Translations under genes and position numbers: made by a program
The notes under the pieces: model-generated
What the model was told of the DNA's origin: nothing
The model's database searches: none
The model's input: the letters and a program-made list of their open reading frames with translations, nothing else
DNA from: G001797105 sp964528155
GTDB taxonomy: Bacteria; Chloroflexota; Anaerolineae; Anaerolineales; E44-bin32
DNA: 21,063 nucleotides
Direction: 5' to 3'
NCBI GenBank assembly: GCA_964528155.1
Contig: CAZGRL010000061.1
Coordinates: 1 to 21,063, forward strand
Part shown: positions 8,099 through 14,761 of the stretch, one piece after another
Numbering within the stretch: position 1 is the first letter of the stretch
Layout: each line of letters begins with the position of its first letter

Positions 8099-10156
8099 CT
8101 ACGTCGGCCCTATGGCGAGGTTGAAGCGCTCCAGGATCCGGGCATATAGCTCTGCCACCTCCTTTGGACAATCCGTCTGCTGGGCAACCATGCGGCCGGC
8201 CAAGACCTTGCTCTTGGGCCATTCCTCGGCCGCCGCGGCGAATTGCTGTGGGAGTCTATTCCTCACGTAGTCCTCGAACTCCTCAGGCAAGTCTTCAGCC
8301 AAGGTGAATACGCCGTGGGTAGCTCCGATACTTCTCGCGTGACCAAACTCGTTCGCTCCCTCCAAGGAGACATCCTCAAGCTGTATCCCGGCTCCAAGCA
8401 GTTGTTGGAAGATCGAGATCCTGCGCTCGCCTTTCTCCTCGCGGTCTCTGTAGACCTTTCCGTCGCATACAACAACCCATGGGATTTCAAAGGCCGACAG
8501 CAGGGAGATGAAGGTCTGGAACTTCTGGTCGCCACCGACACTGAAGATGGATATGTTAAGGTCCTCAGGAGTCCCGAGCCTTCTCGCCTCTGGGGACTTT
8601 GCGAACCAACTGGATAGAGCGCCTTGCTCCGTACCCCCTTCTACCAAGACTACACCGCGCGCGAAAAGGAGCGATCGAACATCGGCCAACTCAGAAAGCC
8701 AGCGGATCCACTTCGCCTCCTCACGACCCGCGGAAGGGCCACGCTGCGCTCGGCAAACACGGGTCGTCCCTGCCTCTAGAACGAAGCGGACGATTCGCCC
8801 AAGGTCGGCTGCCTCATCTACAGGGACCATATACGGCGAATGCGTTACCAAGAGGACCTGGCGATCCTGAGAGCTGAGCATTTCCAGAAGTCGGCGCTGC
8901 CTGATTGGATGGAGGTTGAGAGCGGGTTCGTCTAGAACCAATACGCCGCTAGGCATCTCAAGAAAGACGCTGAGGATGGCCGCCTCCCATGCGCCTGCTC
9001 CAGCAAGCTCAATCGGCACGTCGCCACTGGAACTCGGCACGACGGGAGACAGGAGATATTTCTCTTCCTCCCGCCCTTGCTCCTGCGAAGGAACGCCAGC
9101 GGTTTCCGGCGGGCCGGTACCTCTCGCTGCTGCAGAGGCTACCTTTGCGCCTGGGGGCTTTGGCTCGAAGGTGACTTCGAGAGGCCAGCCAGTCAATTGA
9201 TGGAAGTGCCTGCAGACCTCCCGGTATCTCTCGCGTTGTTCGGCATCCCCGGTCTTGAGACGGAAGAGATACAGGGGAAGCCTCCTTCCGTCGCTCAGAC
9301 TGAGGGACTGCGGCGCTCGGGCTAAGTCCCTTGCAGCCCATGTAAGACATGGAGGAACCCGGATGTTGTCTGTCAGATAAAGTCCCTGCCGAAGGAGATG
9401 ATGGAAAACCCAAGCTCCTGTGTAGAATCGGCTTCCGCTGCGGTCGAATTCCTCTCCGGTCAGGTCGCCAAGCCTTCGCAGGATTTCAGGGGCGTCCCTT
9501 AGCCGGTCTGGGTGAACTTCCAACGTAATCGGGTCACCTCGGCTGAAGAAACAAGTCAGGCCTTCGGGAGTTGACCCTGCTTCCGTTGCCCGGCGGAACG
9601 CCTCCAAAGGACTCAGCCGCGACGAGCTCACTGAGGACTTGCCGAGTCCCTCACTGGCAGACCACACCAATCGAATCCCTTCGGCTTCGCACTCATAGGC
9701 CACATCCAGGCCGCCGTCCGATCTGTTGGGCAGAGCGACCTTCAGCGTACCTGCGAAGAGAAAGGCAGGGGCCTCTTGGAACGCGTTCTGTACCCACTCG
9801 TTCCATTCTGCAGGGATATCCGCGCCGTAGGAGGAGGGCCAATCAGCAGAAAGGAATGCGGCACGGAGAAAATCGACTACCAGCGCTCTCTCTCGATCCT
9901 CGGTGAGCTCAAGGTCGATGGCCAGGGAGAATCCCATGGTCGTGCCGAGTCTCCGGAGAGGGACCAACTCCTCGCGCAGCAAGGTGGCGTCCGATGGCCA
10001 ACCTGCCGCGTCCCGGACGACACTGAGTAGCCTGACCAGGTTGCTCTTGCCTGATCCGTTCGGCCCCACGACGACAGTCAGTCGAGGATCAAGGTCAGCA
10101 ATATCCAGGCTCGCGAATGACAGGAAGTTCTCTGCAGCAACTCGTGTAATGCGCAT
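8099..10156 (-). CDS. OLD-family endonuclease: ABC-type ATPase with C-terminal TOPRIM domain
   Basis: Predicted ATP-dependent DNA nuclease of the OLD (overcoming lysogenization defect) family, acting against phage or plasmid DNA. The 685 residues begin MRITRVAAENFLSF, a typical start for SMC/RecF-like ATPases, followed by Walker A GPNGSGKS (residues 31-38, Lys37). A middle insertion precedes an ABC-signature-like region (AGAGAWEAAILS), Walker B VLVLDEP (Asp409, Glu410) and an H-loop VTHS (His439). The C-terminal TOPRIM half shows VVLVEGG (Glu506) and VVVCDGK (Asp565). No UvrD-like helicase gene is adjacent, so this is not an evident Gabija pair; a stand-alone (class 1) OLD is more likely. The ribosome binding site (aaagga) abuts the ATG and is weak. 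It sits inside the predicted mobile element between DUF2971 and the STAND gene. Confidence 0.8.
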   Translation of the reverse strand: MRITRVAAENFLSFASLDIADLDPRLTVVVGPNGSGKSNLVRLLSVVRDAAGWPSDATLLREELVPLRRLGTTMGFSLAIDLELTEDRERALVVDFLRAAFLSADWPSSYGADIPAEWNEWVQNAFQEAPAFLFAGTLKVALPNRSDGGLDVAYECEAEGIRLVWSASEGLGKSSVSSSRLSPLEAFRRATEAGSTPEGLTCFFSRGDPITLEVHPDRLRDAPEILRRLGDLTGEEFDRSGSRFYTGAWVFHHLLRQGLYLTDNIRVPPCLTWAARDLARAPQSLSLSDGRRLPLYLFRLKTGDAEQRERYREVCRHFHQLTGWPLEVTFEPKPPGAKVASAAARGTGPPETAGVPSQEQGREEEKYLLSPVVPSSSGDVPIELAGAGAWEAAILSVFLEMPSGVLVLDEPALNLHPIRQRRLLEMLSSQDRQVLLVTHSPYMVPVDEAADLGRIVRFVLEAGTTRVCRAQRGPSAGREEAKWIRWLSELADVRSLLFARGVVLVEGGTEQGALSSWFAKSPEARRLGTPEDLNISIFSVGGDQKFQTFISLLSAFEIPWVVVCDGKVYRDREEKGERRISIFQQLLGAGIQLEDVSLEGANEFGHARSIGATHGVFTLAEDLPEEFEDYVRNRLPQQFAAAAEEWPKSKVLAGRMVAQQTDCPKEVAELYARILERFNLAIGPT

Positions 10157-10501
10157 TCCTTTTGACCCCCGTTGCCAGTCTCAACCGCTCTCCCTTGATT
10201 GTGCCCGGCCAGCGCAAGACTAGTATCGCGCAGACGCCAACAGGAGGGGCGTCGGCCGTTGGACTTTCTCTACGGTGCCCCGTCAACAAAGGGTGGTTGG
10301 GTCCCCTCTGACTAGCGCGTGGCGTTGCTCCAGAGCGTTGCAGGAAGCCCGTGAACCCTTGCCTACAGTCTAGCATCTCCTTTCAAAGGGGTGATCCCGG
10401 GTCCCCAAGTCCTTTCTATTGGGAGCCCTGCGGGACATGTCAAGTTAGGAGCTGATGATCCGTGCGGCTGTAATCCACCTCTTGCCCAAAGAGTCAACCT
10501 T
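10157..10501. other. Intergenic region between DUF2971 and OLD genes
   Basis: 345 bp without a gene that I can support. It holds a 6-bp stem with a 9-nt loop (GACGCC 10233-10238 / GGCGTC 10248-10253) upstream of the OLD start. Nearer the DUF2971 stop there is an imperfect 10-bp hairpin (10399-10408 / 10419-10428, about 9 of 10 paired including one wobble) without a T tract. The hairpin could mark the end of the DUF2971 transcript. No clear promoter for the OLD gene was found. Confidence 0.35.
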
Positions 10502-11257
10502 CTAATCCCCATTTCGGTCCACCGGTACCCACCTCTGTACCAACCCCGTCTTCCCAAAGACGTCAGTGGAGTACAGTTCGGACTTCCTCGGTTCAATGCT
10601 GAATCCCACCCGCCTGCAATACATCTGGATGGCCTCGACATACCAGTCACTTCCTCTTGGATCGACTGTAATGGCCTCAATGAACTTCAAGGGATCGAGT
10701 GTGGTCTGTATGTGGGAGCTTCTGGAATGCCTGGCACCCAAGCATCTCTCATCATTTGCGGTGACGAGTCTGACTTCGTGTTCGTGTTCGAATGCCCTTC
10801 TCTTCAAGAAAGCCGGAGCGAATAGTGGAACATAGTCGGGACGCCTCTTGAGTTCATTTATTCCTTCTCGAAGATCTTGATAGTAGACGACCGGAGCAAG
10901 CAAGCCGTATCTGATCTCATCGAAGAGAACGAAATTGGAGACACTGCTCTGGATCATCAAACCTTCTTTTTGCGGTGAGTAGATTCGCCACATGGCGTCC
11001 GACTCTGACAGTAGGCTCCAGGATTGTCCAAACGTCTCCTCAGAGATGGACCACAATGGATACTCCAACTCGCCGGTCTCCATGAGAGTGGGCAATCTGC
11101 TCGTGGGTAGTTCCCATGTGTCCCGCCACTCTCGAACCTTTGATAGGTGCGTCTGCCCAGACTCAACGAATGAGACAAACTGACTCAACGAGATGTAGCG
11201 AAAGAGCATTGTCTCGCTTCCTAGGCCATTAGCGGTCACTAGGCCATGGCCTGCCAT
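10502..11257 (-). CDS. DUF2971-family protein
   Basis: 251 residues of unknown function. The pattern matches DUF2971: an N-terminal LFRYISLSQFVSFV segment (residues 18-31), a central WSLLSESDAMWRIYSP (80-95) typical of the 'W-x-x-Y' core, and FLKRRAFEHEHEVRLV (150-164), the conserved basic/acidic motif. DUF2971 genes are often reported in accessory and defence regions, but the biochemical activity is not known to me. The ATG at 11257 is supported by GGAAGGAG 9 nt upstream. It lies only 52 bp after the tyrosine recombinase stop and in the same direction, so the two are probably co-transcribed. An accessory role to recombination or a third defence activity are both possible. Confidence 0.65.
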   Translation of the reverse strand: MAGHGLVTANGLGSETMLFRYISLSQFVSFVESGQTHLSKVREWRDTWELPTSRLPTLMETGELEYPLWSISEETFGQSWSLLSESDAMWRIYSPQKEGLMIQSSVSNFVLFDEIRYGLLAPVVYYQDLREGINELKRRPDYVPLFAPAFLKRRAFEHEHEVRLVTANDERCLGARHSRSSHIQTTLDPLKFIEAITVDPRGSDWYVEAIQMYCRRVGFSIEPRKSELYSTDVFGKTGLVQRWVPVDRNGD

Positions 11258-11309
11258 ATGGACTTACTCCTTCCTTGAGAGCTGATGTTGTCGGAGTGCA
11301 TAGAGCTGC

Positions 11310-12380
11310 TCAACAGATAGGATCCGTCTTGGCTCCCGCCTGATCAATGGCCTGATCGGCCGTCTTCGCATATAGCTGTGTTGTGCGAATAGAACGGTGG
11401 TTGAGGTATCCCTGCACCTGGTCGATGGGAACACCTTGACGAAGCATCTGTGTAGCCCGCCAGTGGCGGAAGTCATGAGGATGGATTGCGGGCAGCCCCA
11501 GATCTCCGGCGGCCTTCCTGATGATGTACCAAGCAGAGTTCGGGGTGAGGGGCTTACCCCTGGCCCTGGGTCGATTCCAAGCGTGGCTGACGAACAACTC
11601 CCTGGCTGCAGGATCCTGCCGTGCTTCAAGGTATTCCTGCATGCCTTCTAGGGCAGGGGGCGTGAAGCGCAGCGTGACCCTTCGTCCGCTGGCGCCGCGG
11701 CCCTTGCCGCGCACAACGACTGACCAGACGCCGGCACCACCGACCTGCGCGCCGCGGACGTCCTTGGCCTGCAATCTCAGGACCTCGCTGATGCGTCCCC
11801 CGGAGGAAGCCAGGGCATAGAGGAGTGCCCGGTTCCGGAGAGCCTCCAGCCTATGGCGATGCTGCTCCTTCGGTGGCTGGTCTGGGTCGATCTGGGGGTG
11901 GTCGAAAGCGTGGATCAGATCCTCGATGCCCTTGGGCGGCTCGGGGGGACCATCCTGGGAGGCATTCTGAGGAAACTTGCCAGCCAGGCGGCGTTTGGCA
12001 CGGGATATCGCCAGTGCGGCGGGAAAGTTGTCGGGCAGGAGCATCTCGTCGACCATGAAGGCAAACCAGGAGATCATCGCGTGAGTATAGAGCCGGACCG
12101 TCGATGCCCCCAATCGTCCCTTCTTGGCTCTTTCGGCGAGGTGGTTGATGAACCAGAGCAGGATCTCTACATCCTGCTCGTGGCTGCCAAGGGCGCTCAA
12201 GGCGCGGGATTCCGGCTCAGGCCCGGATACCGAGAGCGGTCTGGCAAGCGGCGAGGCCTCCAGGAAAGAGAAGAAGTGCTGCTTGGCGTAGGCGTAGGTC
12301 TCGAGCGAGCCCGGGCTGAGGTGCGAGTGCGCCCGGAAGTAGTCAAAGGCTTCGCCGAGGGAGTAGGCCAAGTCCGTCAT
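11310..12380 (-). CDS. Tyrosine recombinase/integrase (XerC/D-like, phage integrase family)
   Basis: Predicted DNA strand-exchange enzyme, probably responsible for moving the element. The 356 residues comprise a SAM-like core-binding domain (about 5-120; HSHLSPGSLETYAYAKQHFFSFL) and a catalytic domain (about 175-345). The catalytic set is complete: Arg196 (GGRISEVLRL), Lys226 (RGKGRG), His302 and Arg305 (HDFRH), His328 (LNHRS) and Tyr337 (TTQLYAKT). The protein is longer than typical chromosomal XerC/D (about 300), because of linkers at about 45-75 and 135-175. The ATG has no clear ribosome binding site. A strong promoter lies 20-48 bp upstream, and its -35 box overlaps the right predicted recombination site. 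It is the first gene of the bracketed cluster. Confidence 0.88.
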   Translation of the reverse strand: MTDLAYSLGEAFDYFRAHSHLSPGSLETYAYAKQHFFSFLEASPLARPLSVSGPEPESRALSALGSHEQDVEILLWFINHLAERAKKGRLGASTVRLYTHAMISWFAFMVDEMLLPDNFPAALAISRAKRRLAGKFPQNASQDGPPEPPKGIEDLIHAFDHPQIDPDQPPKEQHRHRLEALRNRALLYALASSGGRISEVLRLQAKDVRGAQVGGAGVWSVVVRGKGRGASGRRVTLRFTPPALEGMQEYLEARQDPAARELFVSHAWNRPRARGKPLTPNSAWYIIRKAAGDLGLPAIHPHDFRHWRATQMLRQGVPIDQVQGYLNHRSIRTTQLYAKTADQAIDQAGAKTDPIC

Positions 12381-12399
12381 GATCGCTCTACCGGCCCGG

Positions 12400-12428
12400 A
12401 CTCTAGCACGCGTTCCTGCTCATGTCAA
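12400..12428 (-). promoter_or_regulatory. Promoter of the tyrosine recombinase gene
   Basis: On the minus strand a perfect TTGACA (12428-12423) is followed after 17 bp by TAGAGT (12405-12400, 4 of 6 match to TATAAT). Transcription would start about 10-15 bp before the ATG at 12380, giving a very short leader. The -35 overlaps the inner arm of the palindromic site 12426-12447, so recombinase bound at the site would block its own promoter. Confidence 0.6.
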
Positions 12429-12447
12429 CTTAACAGCGGTTTAGTTG
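12426..12447 (-). repeat. Right predicted end of the recombinase element: CAACTAAA-N6-TTAAGTTG (inverted copy)
   Basis: Read on the minus strand the arms are CAACTAAA and TTAAGTTG around CCGCTG, matching the 3015-3036 site at all 16 arm positions but not in the 6-bp centre. T12425 and A12448 extend the palindrome. As the two sites are inverted, outer arms are CAACTAAA at both ends and inner arms are CAACTTAA (read inside to outside). Excision would predict a perfect palindrome at both products: CAACTAAA-N6-TTTAGTTG in the empty locus and CAACTTAA-N6-TTAAGTTG in the circle. No further copy was found in the window by eye. Confidence 0.65.
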
Positions 12448-12496
12448 AAACAATGCGGACATAAAGAAAGCCCTGCGTTCGGCGACGATCTGCCTC

Positions 12497-12757
12497 TCAC
12501 GGACGCCCCAGGGCATCGATGTGGCGGCCCACGTTGCGAAGGATGATGGACTCCCCTTCTGTTTCGAAGGTGATCCGCAGCGCGCGGCTGGCGCGGGCCT
12601 CCCAGATACCCCTCGTACCACGGATGCGCTTCACGCCGAGACCGGGGTGCCGCAGGTCGGCGCTCATCAGGCGCAGCGCCTTCTGAACTTTCTTCTGGTC
12701 CTGCGGTGAGAGCGCTGCGTAGGCTCGCTGGAACCGAGCCGTCAGAAGCAGCTGCAT
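12497..12757 (-). CDS. RelE/ParE-superfamily toxin
   Basis: Predicted small toxin of 86 residues, probably a ribosome-dependent mRNA endonuclease. The sequence shows the RelE/ParE layout: an N-terminal strand (QLLLTARFQRAYAAL), two helices with the LSPQDQKKVQKALRLM pattern, the central GVKRIRGTRGIWEARAS beta segment and a C-terminal RNVGRHIDAL, typical of the RelE/YafQ-like group. Its ATG overlaps the stop of the upstream AbrB-like gene (TGATG, one shared base), a normal arrangement for translational coupling of toxin to antitoxin. It lies just outside the right predicted end of the mobile element, so it belongs to the host locus in that model. No terminator is evident before the recombinase promoter. 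Confidence 0.82.
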   Translation of the reverse strand: MQLLLTARFQRAYAALSPQDQKKVQKALRLMSADLRHPGLGVKRIRGTRGIWEARASRALRITFETEGESIILRNVGRHIDALGRP

Positions 12758-13050
12758 CAGGCCTCGCCGGCCTCGAGCGCAGTGATGAGCGCCTCAACGT
12801 CGTCGAAGGAGCGAACACGCCCCTGGGCGATATCCTCACTCGCCTCCCGCTCCGCCTGCTGCCAGGCTTCGCTCCAGAAGTACGTCTGGCTCTTGTCGAC
12901 CAGTCTCTTCGGCACCAGAGTGATCGTGTCGCCCTCGATGGTCACGGCGACCAGATCCCCCTCCTCGATCCCCGCCGCGCGCCGAACTGAAGCCGGCAGC
13001 GTGATTTGCCCGTTCCGGGTAACCCTGGTGAGCGCCATTTCGTCGGTCAT
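12757..13050 (-). CDS. AbrB/MazE/SpoVT-type antitoxin
   Basis: 97-residue predicted DNA-binding antitoxin, partner of the downstream RelE-like toxin. Residues about 5-49 (ALTRVTRNGQITLPASVRR to TLVPKR) form a typical AbrB swapped-hairpin domain with the NGQITLP core and the GIEEGDLV turn. The C-terminal half (about 50-97), acidic and helical, would wrap the toxin. Antitoxins of this fold usually repress their own operon. The promoter upstream is covered by repeated CTAGTA/TACTAG half-sites that fit such control. The ATG at 13050 lies downstream of GGATGGTG, a moderate ribosome binding site. An internal ATG at 13038 has no such sequence. Confidence 0.85.
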   Translation of the reverse strand: MTDEMALTRVTRNGQITLPASVRRAAGIEEGDLVAVTIEGDTITLVPKRLVDKSQTYFWSEAWQQAEREASEDIAQGRVRSFDDVEALITALEAGEA

Positions 13051-13063
13051 GTGACACCATCCA

Positions 13064-13115
13064 TACTAGGCTGCTAATCTAGTAATATACTAGTATAGAA
13101 CTCATCGATTGTCAA
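13064..13115 (-). promoter_or_regulatory. Promoter and likely AbrB operator of the toxin-antitoxin operon
   Basis: On the minus strand TTGACA (13115-13110) and TAGTAT (13092-13087) are 17 bp apart. TACTAG/CTAGTA half-sites occur at 13064-13069, 13079-13084 and 13088-13093, with an overlapping ACTAGT palindrome at 13089-13094. The pair at 13079-13093 is a perfect 6-bp inverted repeat with a 3-bp spacer that covers the -10 box. This is the expected picture for autorepression by the antitoxin. Confidence 0.6.
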
Positions 13116-13149
13116 CTAGCTTCCCTTGGACCCGATAGAGAGCGCAGCC

Positions 13150-13598
13150 TCATGATGGAAGTTTGTGAATGAGCGGGATGCTTGCCCATGGTGATGTTGC
13201 ATGGCCCCCCACTCCGGTGAGTGCCGCGTCGAAGAGATTGACGACTCTGTCATACGACCCGTACGTTGTCGACGCCCAGTTCACCGAGCCGCTTCCTAAC
13301 AGCTCATTGAACATCACCCTATGCACACCCGACTTGTTCAGGATATCGCCTCTAACAAGCTGGCTTCTGGAAAAGAGTTATTTCGTGATAAGCGAGATAT
13401 TTGACGTGATATAGGGCTTTGTGAGGCCCAAAGCGCGGCTCACAAAGCCTGAGCAGTCGACACCTCGTGAGCAGCTCTCTGTGCCATAGACCCCGGGAGG
13501 GTTCACGGTGTCAATGTCACCCGCTTGCTTTCCCTGGTCCATCTGGCTACTGAAGTGGGAAACCGCGTCGAACCCACCCCAATCGTATGCGTGCTTAT
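13150..13598 (-). pseudogene. NlpC/P60-like cell-wall hydrolase, broken
   Basis: Remnant of a secreted peptidoglycan hydrolase. On the minus strand the frame reads YDWGGFDAVSHF, then a region ending GVDCSGFVSRALGL, the usual catalytic Cys motif of NlpC/P60 enzymes. A TAA at 13380-13378 interrupts it. The same frame resumes with LVRGDILNKSG, VHRVMFNELLG (the catalytic His block) and TYGSYDRVVN, and stops at 13152-13150. The in-frame continuation after the TAA shows a single nonsense mutation rather than a frameshift. The N-terminal part of the gene, including its signal peptide, is missing and is replaced by an integron-integrase fragment in the same frame. It is very unlikely to make an active enzyme. 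Confidence 0.7.
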
Positions 13599-13887
13599 CG
13601 ATATGAGCCCAGCGGGCGGCCGCCCTCAACGCCTTCTGAAGGGCGCTCCGGCCGGCGTAGTGGCGGCGGAGGAGGTCACTCCCAGGGCCGCGCGAGATGC
13701 GCCTTGAGGGGAACACGTACTGCCAAAACCACTCGCGGCTGGCGCCCGGATACTTGCGTTCCAAGGCGTCAGGCAGGTAGACAGACCCAAAACCGTCGGC
13801 CAGGGCGTCTCTGTGGCGATGGCGGACGAGGCTGAGATGGAGGCGCAAGGGCTCGATCAGGCTTTCCGGCAGGACAACAGCGTACTC
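13599..13887 (-). pseudogene. Integron integrase (IntI-like) fragment
   Basis: The minus-strand frame carries VVLPESLIEPLRLHL, then ADGFGSVYLPDALERKYP, then REWFWQYVFPSRRISRGP and SALQKALRAAARWAHIDKHA. This is the stretch of integron-type tyrosine recombinases between the catalytic Lys region and the HxxR box, including the part specific to IntI. The N-terminal domain and everything from the HxxR box onwards are missing. Upstream there is a stop at 13890-13888 and no further similarity. The reading frame passes directly into the NlpC/P60 remnant at about position 13599. No attI or attC site was recognised nearby. Confidence 0.7.
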
Positions 13888-14068
13888 CTACCCCTACTTG
13901 GAAGGCATGCTCCCCTTGCGTCAACCTGATGCCAGAGCCCAGAGACTGTTGTGCGGAGGCTTGAGCCGGCTGGAGACGGGCAAGGGTGAATGAAACCGCG
14001 ATCAGTTGAGCCACCGCGTCGTATCCTCCCACACGTTTCGGTGTATACCATTCGGGAAAGGGAGCGTG

Positions 14069-14761
14069 ATGGCGTCTGAGGCAGACCACCTGGAAAGGAT
14101 CAAAGAAGCGATCATTGCTGGCGACGATCAAATCGCGCCCCTGGCTACTGTCGAGGCCATCGATGCCGGGATTGACCCCCTGTCAATCCTCAACGAGGGA
14201 CTCATGGCGGGTGCCGACGTCGTCGGCCGAAAGTTTCAGTCCGGCGAGTCCTTCCTTCCCGAACTAATGCTCACTGGCCGGGCCCTCAAGGCCGCTATGG
14301 GCGTGGTCGAGTCCAAACTCAAGACTCTCTACGCGAATGATCCATCCTCTCAGGCTGACACGGGCATCGTCGTCATAGCCACCGTGAAGACGGACATTCA
14401 TGACATCGGGAAGAACATCGTCGCCTCCATGCTGACTGCATCCGGTTTCGAGGTCCATGACCTTGGCGTGGACATTCCTATTAAGAATATCATCGCCAGG
14501 GCGCAAGAGGTCGACGCGGACATCATCGGATGTTCCGCTCTGCTTACGACTTCCATGCCTTTCATGCGCGACCTGATCGACCTGCTCGGGGCAATGGGCG
14601 AACGCCAGCGCTTCATTGTGATGGTTGGGGGTGCATCGGTGACACCTGAGTTCGCCGAGCGAATTGGGGCCGACGGCACAGCTCCCAACGCCGTGCAAGC
14701 CGTCCAGCTGGCTCGAAAACTGATCCGCGAGGCTCGCCAGGCCAAGAGTTTGGACAAATGA
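14069..14761 (+). CDS. Corrinoid protein of the MtmC/MtbC type
   Basis: Predicted methyl carrier: the Co(I) corrinoid accepts a methyl group from the partner methyltransferase and passes it to a downstream acceptor. The 230 residues contain a four-helix cap domain (about 1-90; EAIDAGIDPLSILNEGLMAGAD and KFQSGESFLPELML) and a Rossmann-type cobalamin domain (about 97-225). The latter carries the lower-ligand motif DIHDIG (Asp109, His111, Gly114), CSALLTT with Ser156, and GGASVTPEFAERIGADG. The ATG at 14069 follows AAGGGAG at 4-nt spacing; an in-frame ATG at 14006 would add 21 residues with no family match. Its TGA overlaps the next ATG (ATGA), so synthesis with the MtmB homologue is coupled. 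No cobalamin riboswitch was seen upstream. Confidence 0.87.
   Translation: MASEADHLERIKEAIIAGDDQIAPLATVEAIDAGIDPLSILNEGLMAGADVVGRKFQSGESFLPELMLTGRALKAAMGVVESKLKTLYANDPSSQADTGIVVIATVKTDIHDIGKNIVASMLTASGFEVHDLGVDIPIKNIIARAQEVDADIIGCSALLTTSMPFMRDLIDLLGAMGERQRFIVMVGGASVTPEFAERIGADGTAPNAVQAVQLARKLIREARQAKSLDK

Noticed and set aside
8099..10156. Gabija system (GajA-like nuclease).
   Set aside because: No UvrD/GajB-like helicase gene is adjacent on either side; neighbours are DUF2971 and the STAND gene.
13169..13414. 81-residue plus-strand frame.
   Set aside because: It is antisense to the continuation of the NlpC/P60 remnant, which explains the sequence better.
13599..13887. Functional integron.
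   Set aside because: Only a middle segment of the integrase remains, without the catalytic HxxR and Tyr regions, and no attI or attC was recognised.
13900..14068. Possible TPP or cobalamin riboswitch upstream of the corrinoid gene (CAACCTGATGCCAG at about 13921 recalls part of a THI box).
   Set aside because: The other THI-box parts, in particular CTGAGA and the GCGTAGGGAA-like block, are missing, and no cobalamin core box was found. It is also 130 bp away with no terminator or anti-terminator.
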